Below, piece by piece: positions 62,725 through 64,000 of a stretch of DNA of 64,000 nucleotides. Position numbers and translations under genes: made by a program. The notes under the pieces were generated by a model. That model saw nothing but the letters and a program-made list of their open reading frames with translations. It was not told the DNA's origin and did not search any database. How positions within the stretch are numbered: the first letter of the stretch is position 1; every line of letters begins with the position of its first letter. Source of the DNA: an uncultured Clostridium sp. (GTDB lineage Bacteria; Bacillota_I; Bacilli_A; RF39; UBA660); the NCBI GenBank assembly GCA_905199855.1, contig CAJKHY010000001.1, positions 1-64,000 on the forward strand, given 5' to 3'.

Positions 62725-62750
62725 AAAGAACTACAACAGCGTAGCAAAAA
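62725..62750 (-). repeat. Dispersed intergenic repeat, copy 9 (reverse)
   Basis: AGAACTACAACAGCGTAGCA, upstream of pgk. Confidence 0.6.
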
Positions 62751-62857
62751 CAACAAATAATAATATTTAATCATTAAAAGTGTCAAATAAATATAATAAT
62801 TATTTTAAATCATAAAAAAGTATGCTATAATCAAATAAGAAAGTAGAGATGATTCAA

Positions 62858-64000
62858 ATGCGCAGTATAACAGATATAGATTTAAGTAGTAAAAAAGTAA
62901 TATTAAGATGTGATTACAATGTACCAATCAAAGACGGAATTATAGAAGATGATACCAGAATAAAAATGAGCTTAGATACAATTAATTACTTGCTTAAAAA
63001 TAATTGCAAAATAATTATCTTATCTCATTTAGGCAAAATAAAAGAAGAAAGTGATAAAATAAAAAATTCCTTATACCCTGTTAGCATTAGACTAGGTGAA
63101 TTACTCCACAAAAACATTTTATTTTCCAAAGATACTAGAAGTGATGAACTAACAAAAATGGCTTCTAACCTAAAAGAAAAAGAAATATTATTAGTTGAAA
63201 ACACTAGATATGAAGACCTAGATTCAAAAAAAGAAAGTTCCTGTGATATGGATCTTGCTTCCTACTGGGCATCATTAGGCGAAGTATTCATAAACGATGC
63301 CTATGGGACATTACATAGAGAACATGCCTCTAATGTTGGTATTGCCAAAATACTTCCTAGTGCAGTAGGATTTCTAGTTTTAAATGAACTAAATAAAATA
63401 GATAGCCTCTTAGAAGAAAACACAAGCCCTTTTATTGTCATTATGGGGGGCAAAAAAGTAAGTGATAAAATCAAAGTAATAGATAATCTAATTACTAAAT
63501 GTGATAAACTATTAATTGGGGGTGGAATGGCCTATACTTTCTTAGCATCACTAGGTTATAATATTGGCTCATCCCTAATAGATAAAGAATCCTTAGACTA
63601 TGCTAAAAATGTCTTAAAAAATTATAAAAATAAAATAGTATTACCAGTAGATGCTATCGTAGCAACAGAAATCAGTCCTAAAGCAAATGTTAATAACAAA
63701 AACATAGATAGCATTTCAGATAATGAAATAGCCCTTGATATTGGTAGTGAAACCATTAAACTATTTGAATACAACTTACAAAACGCCAAAAGAGTTATTA
63801 TGAATGGCCCAATGGGAGTATTTGAAATAGAGAAATTTAGTCATGGAACGAAAGCCATCTATGAATACCTAACCAAAAACAATATAAAAACCATAATTGG
63901 AGGGGGAGACTCAGCCTCATCCGTTAATAAATTAGGTTATACTAATAAATTTTATCATGTATCAACTGGAGGTGGAGCAACACTTGAATATCTGGAAGGT
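62858..64000 (+). CDS. pgk: Phosphoglycerate kinase (continues past window end)
   Basis: 381 codons are visible; the gene runs off the window close to its end. Glycolytic transfer of phosphate from 1,3-bisphosphoglycerate to ADP. VILRCDYNVPIKDG, the HREHAS and NGPMGVFE motifs, IIGGGDSASSVNKLG and VSTGGGATLEYLEG are all present. NDAYGTLHREHAS replaces the more usual NDAFGTAHRAHAS. TATAAT at 62826 with a weak -35. No gapA upstream, so pgk stands apart from the usual glycolytic cluster. Confidence 0.93.
   Translation, partial: MRSITDIDLSSKKVILRCDYNVPIKDGIIEDDTRIKMSLDTINYLLKNNCKIIILSHLGKIKEESDKIKNSLYPVSIRLGELLHKNILFSKDTRSDELTKMASNLKEKEILLVENTRYEDLDSKKESSCDMDLASYWASLGEVFINDAYGTLHREHASNVGIAKILPSAVGFLVLNELNKIDSLLEENTSPFIVIMGGKKVSDKIKVIDNLITKCDKLLIGGGMAYTFLASLGYNIGSSLIDKESLDYAKNVLKNYKNKIVLPVDAIVATEISPKANVNNKNIDSISDNEIALDIGSETIKLFEYNLQNAKRVIMNGPMGVFEIEKFSHGTKAIYEYLTKNNIKTIIGGGDSASSVNKLGYTNKFYHVSTGGGATLEYLEG

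Noticed and set aside
1..64000. CRISPR array
   Set aside because: The dispersed repeat copies are kilobases apart; no regular repeat-spacer series and no cas genes.

Overview
The window is AT-rich DNA from a low-GC, apparently endospore-forming Firmicute. Sporulation markers present are SigH, SigG, SpoIIM, GerQ, YlbD, a YlmC/YmxH protein and part of SpoVD. B. subtilis-like gene orders occur (ylbD-ylbE-ylbF-rsmD; mrnC-rlmB-sigH; hrcA-grpE-dnaK...dnaJ; sigG-ylmC). Short intergenic spaces and A-rich coding suggest a gut Bacilli/Erysipelotrichia-like lineage; that placement is inference. The code looks standard: Trp is TGG in intact genes and TGA ends several genes (sortase, mrnC, ung, the LemA-like gene, the NifS-like gene).

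Layout. 1-8.82 kb is the right part of an integrated element: a HelD-like helicase end, an XRE regulator, two membrane-anchored proteins, a truncated IS1634-type transposase, a SHOCT-like small gene and a large serine recombinase. Its right end lies inside spoVD, at the codons of the catalytic SxN motif; the spoVD 5' part is outside the window. 8.82-12.33 kb holds the spoVD 3' part, signal peptidase I, a lipoprotein, a DUF1003 protein and the original uvrB 5' end. 12.33-14.87 kb is a second, small island that integrated within uvrB and supplied a replacement 5' end. It carries 10-bp iterons at both ends, a zincin-like gene and two other small genes, but no integrase. 14.6-22.3 kb: chimeric uvrB, radical SAM, a DUF308/NlpC-P60-like membrane protein, a phosphatase, and a sortase with its VWA/MucBP substrate. 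22.3-34.6 kb: trmB, murD, the ylb cluster, mrnC-rlmB-sigH, uvrA, and three tandem sigma-70 paralogues of which the third is dead. 35-43.6 kb: KinB-like kinase, phosphoesterase, CPBP protease, SpoIIM, psd, fbp. 43.8-51.4 kb: CIRCE-controlled hrcA-grpE-dnaK-pepF-dnaJ, then sigG-ylmC. 51.5-62.7 kb: prepilin-like gene and ung, LemA-like, gerQ, NERD protein, PduL-like, NifS-like, thioredoxin, thioredoxin-CcdA fusion, LTA synthase-like, hydrolase, tRNA-Ser, YbaK, tRNA-Thr. The window ends inside pgk.

How parts fit together. Three promoters (uvrB original, uvrA, prepilin-ung) share a 14-bp LexA-like motif 8-9 bp upstream of the -35 box; the island has detached the working uvrB from its copy. Tandem Spo0A-type boxes precede the KinB-like kinase. 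Two related promoter-plus-structured-RNA modules and a nine-copy short intergenic repeat are not explained by any gene. The most notable candidate is the recombinase-bearing element that splits spoVD, resembling skin-type elements excised during sporulation.
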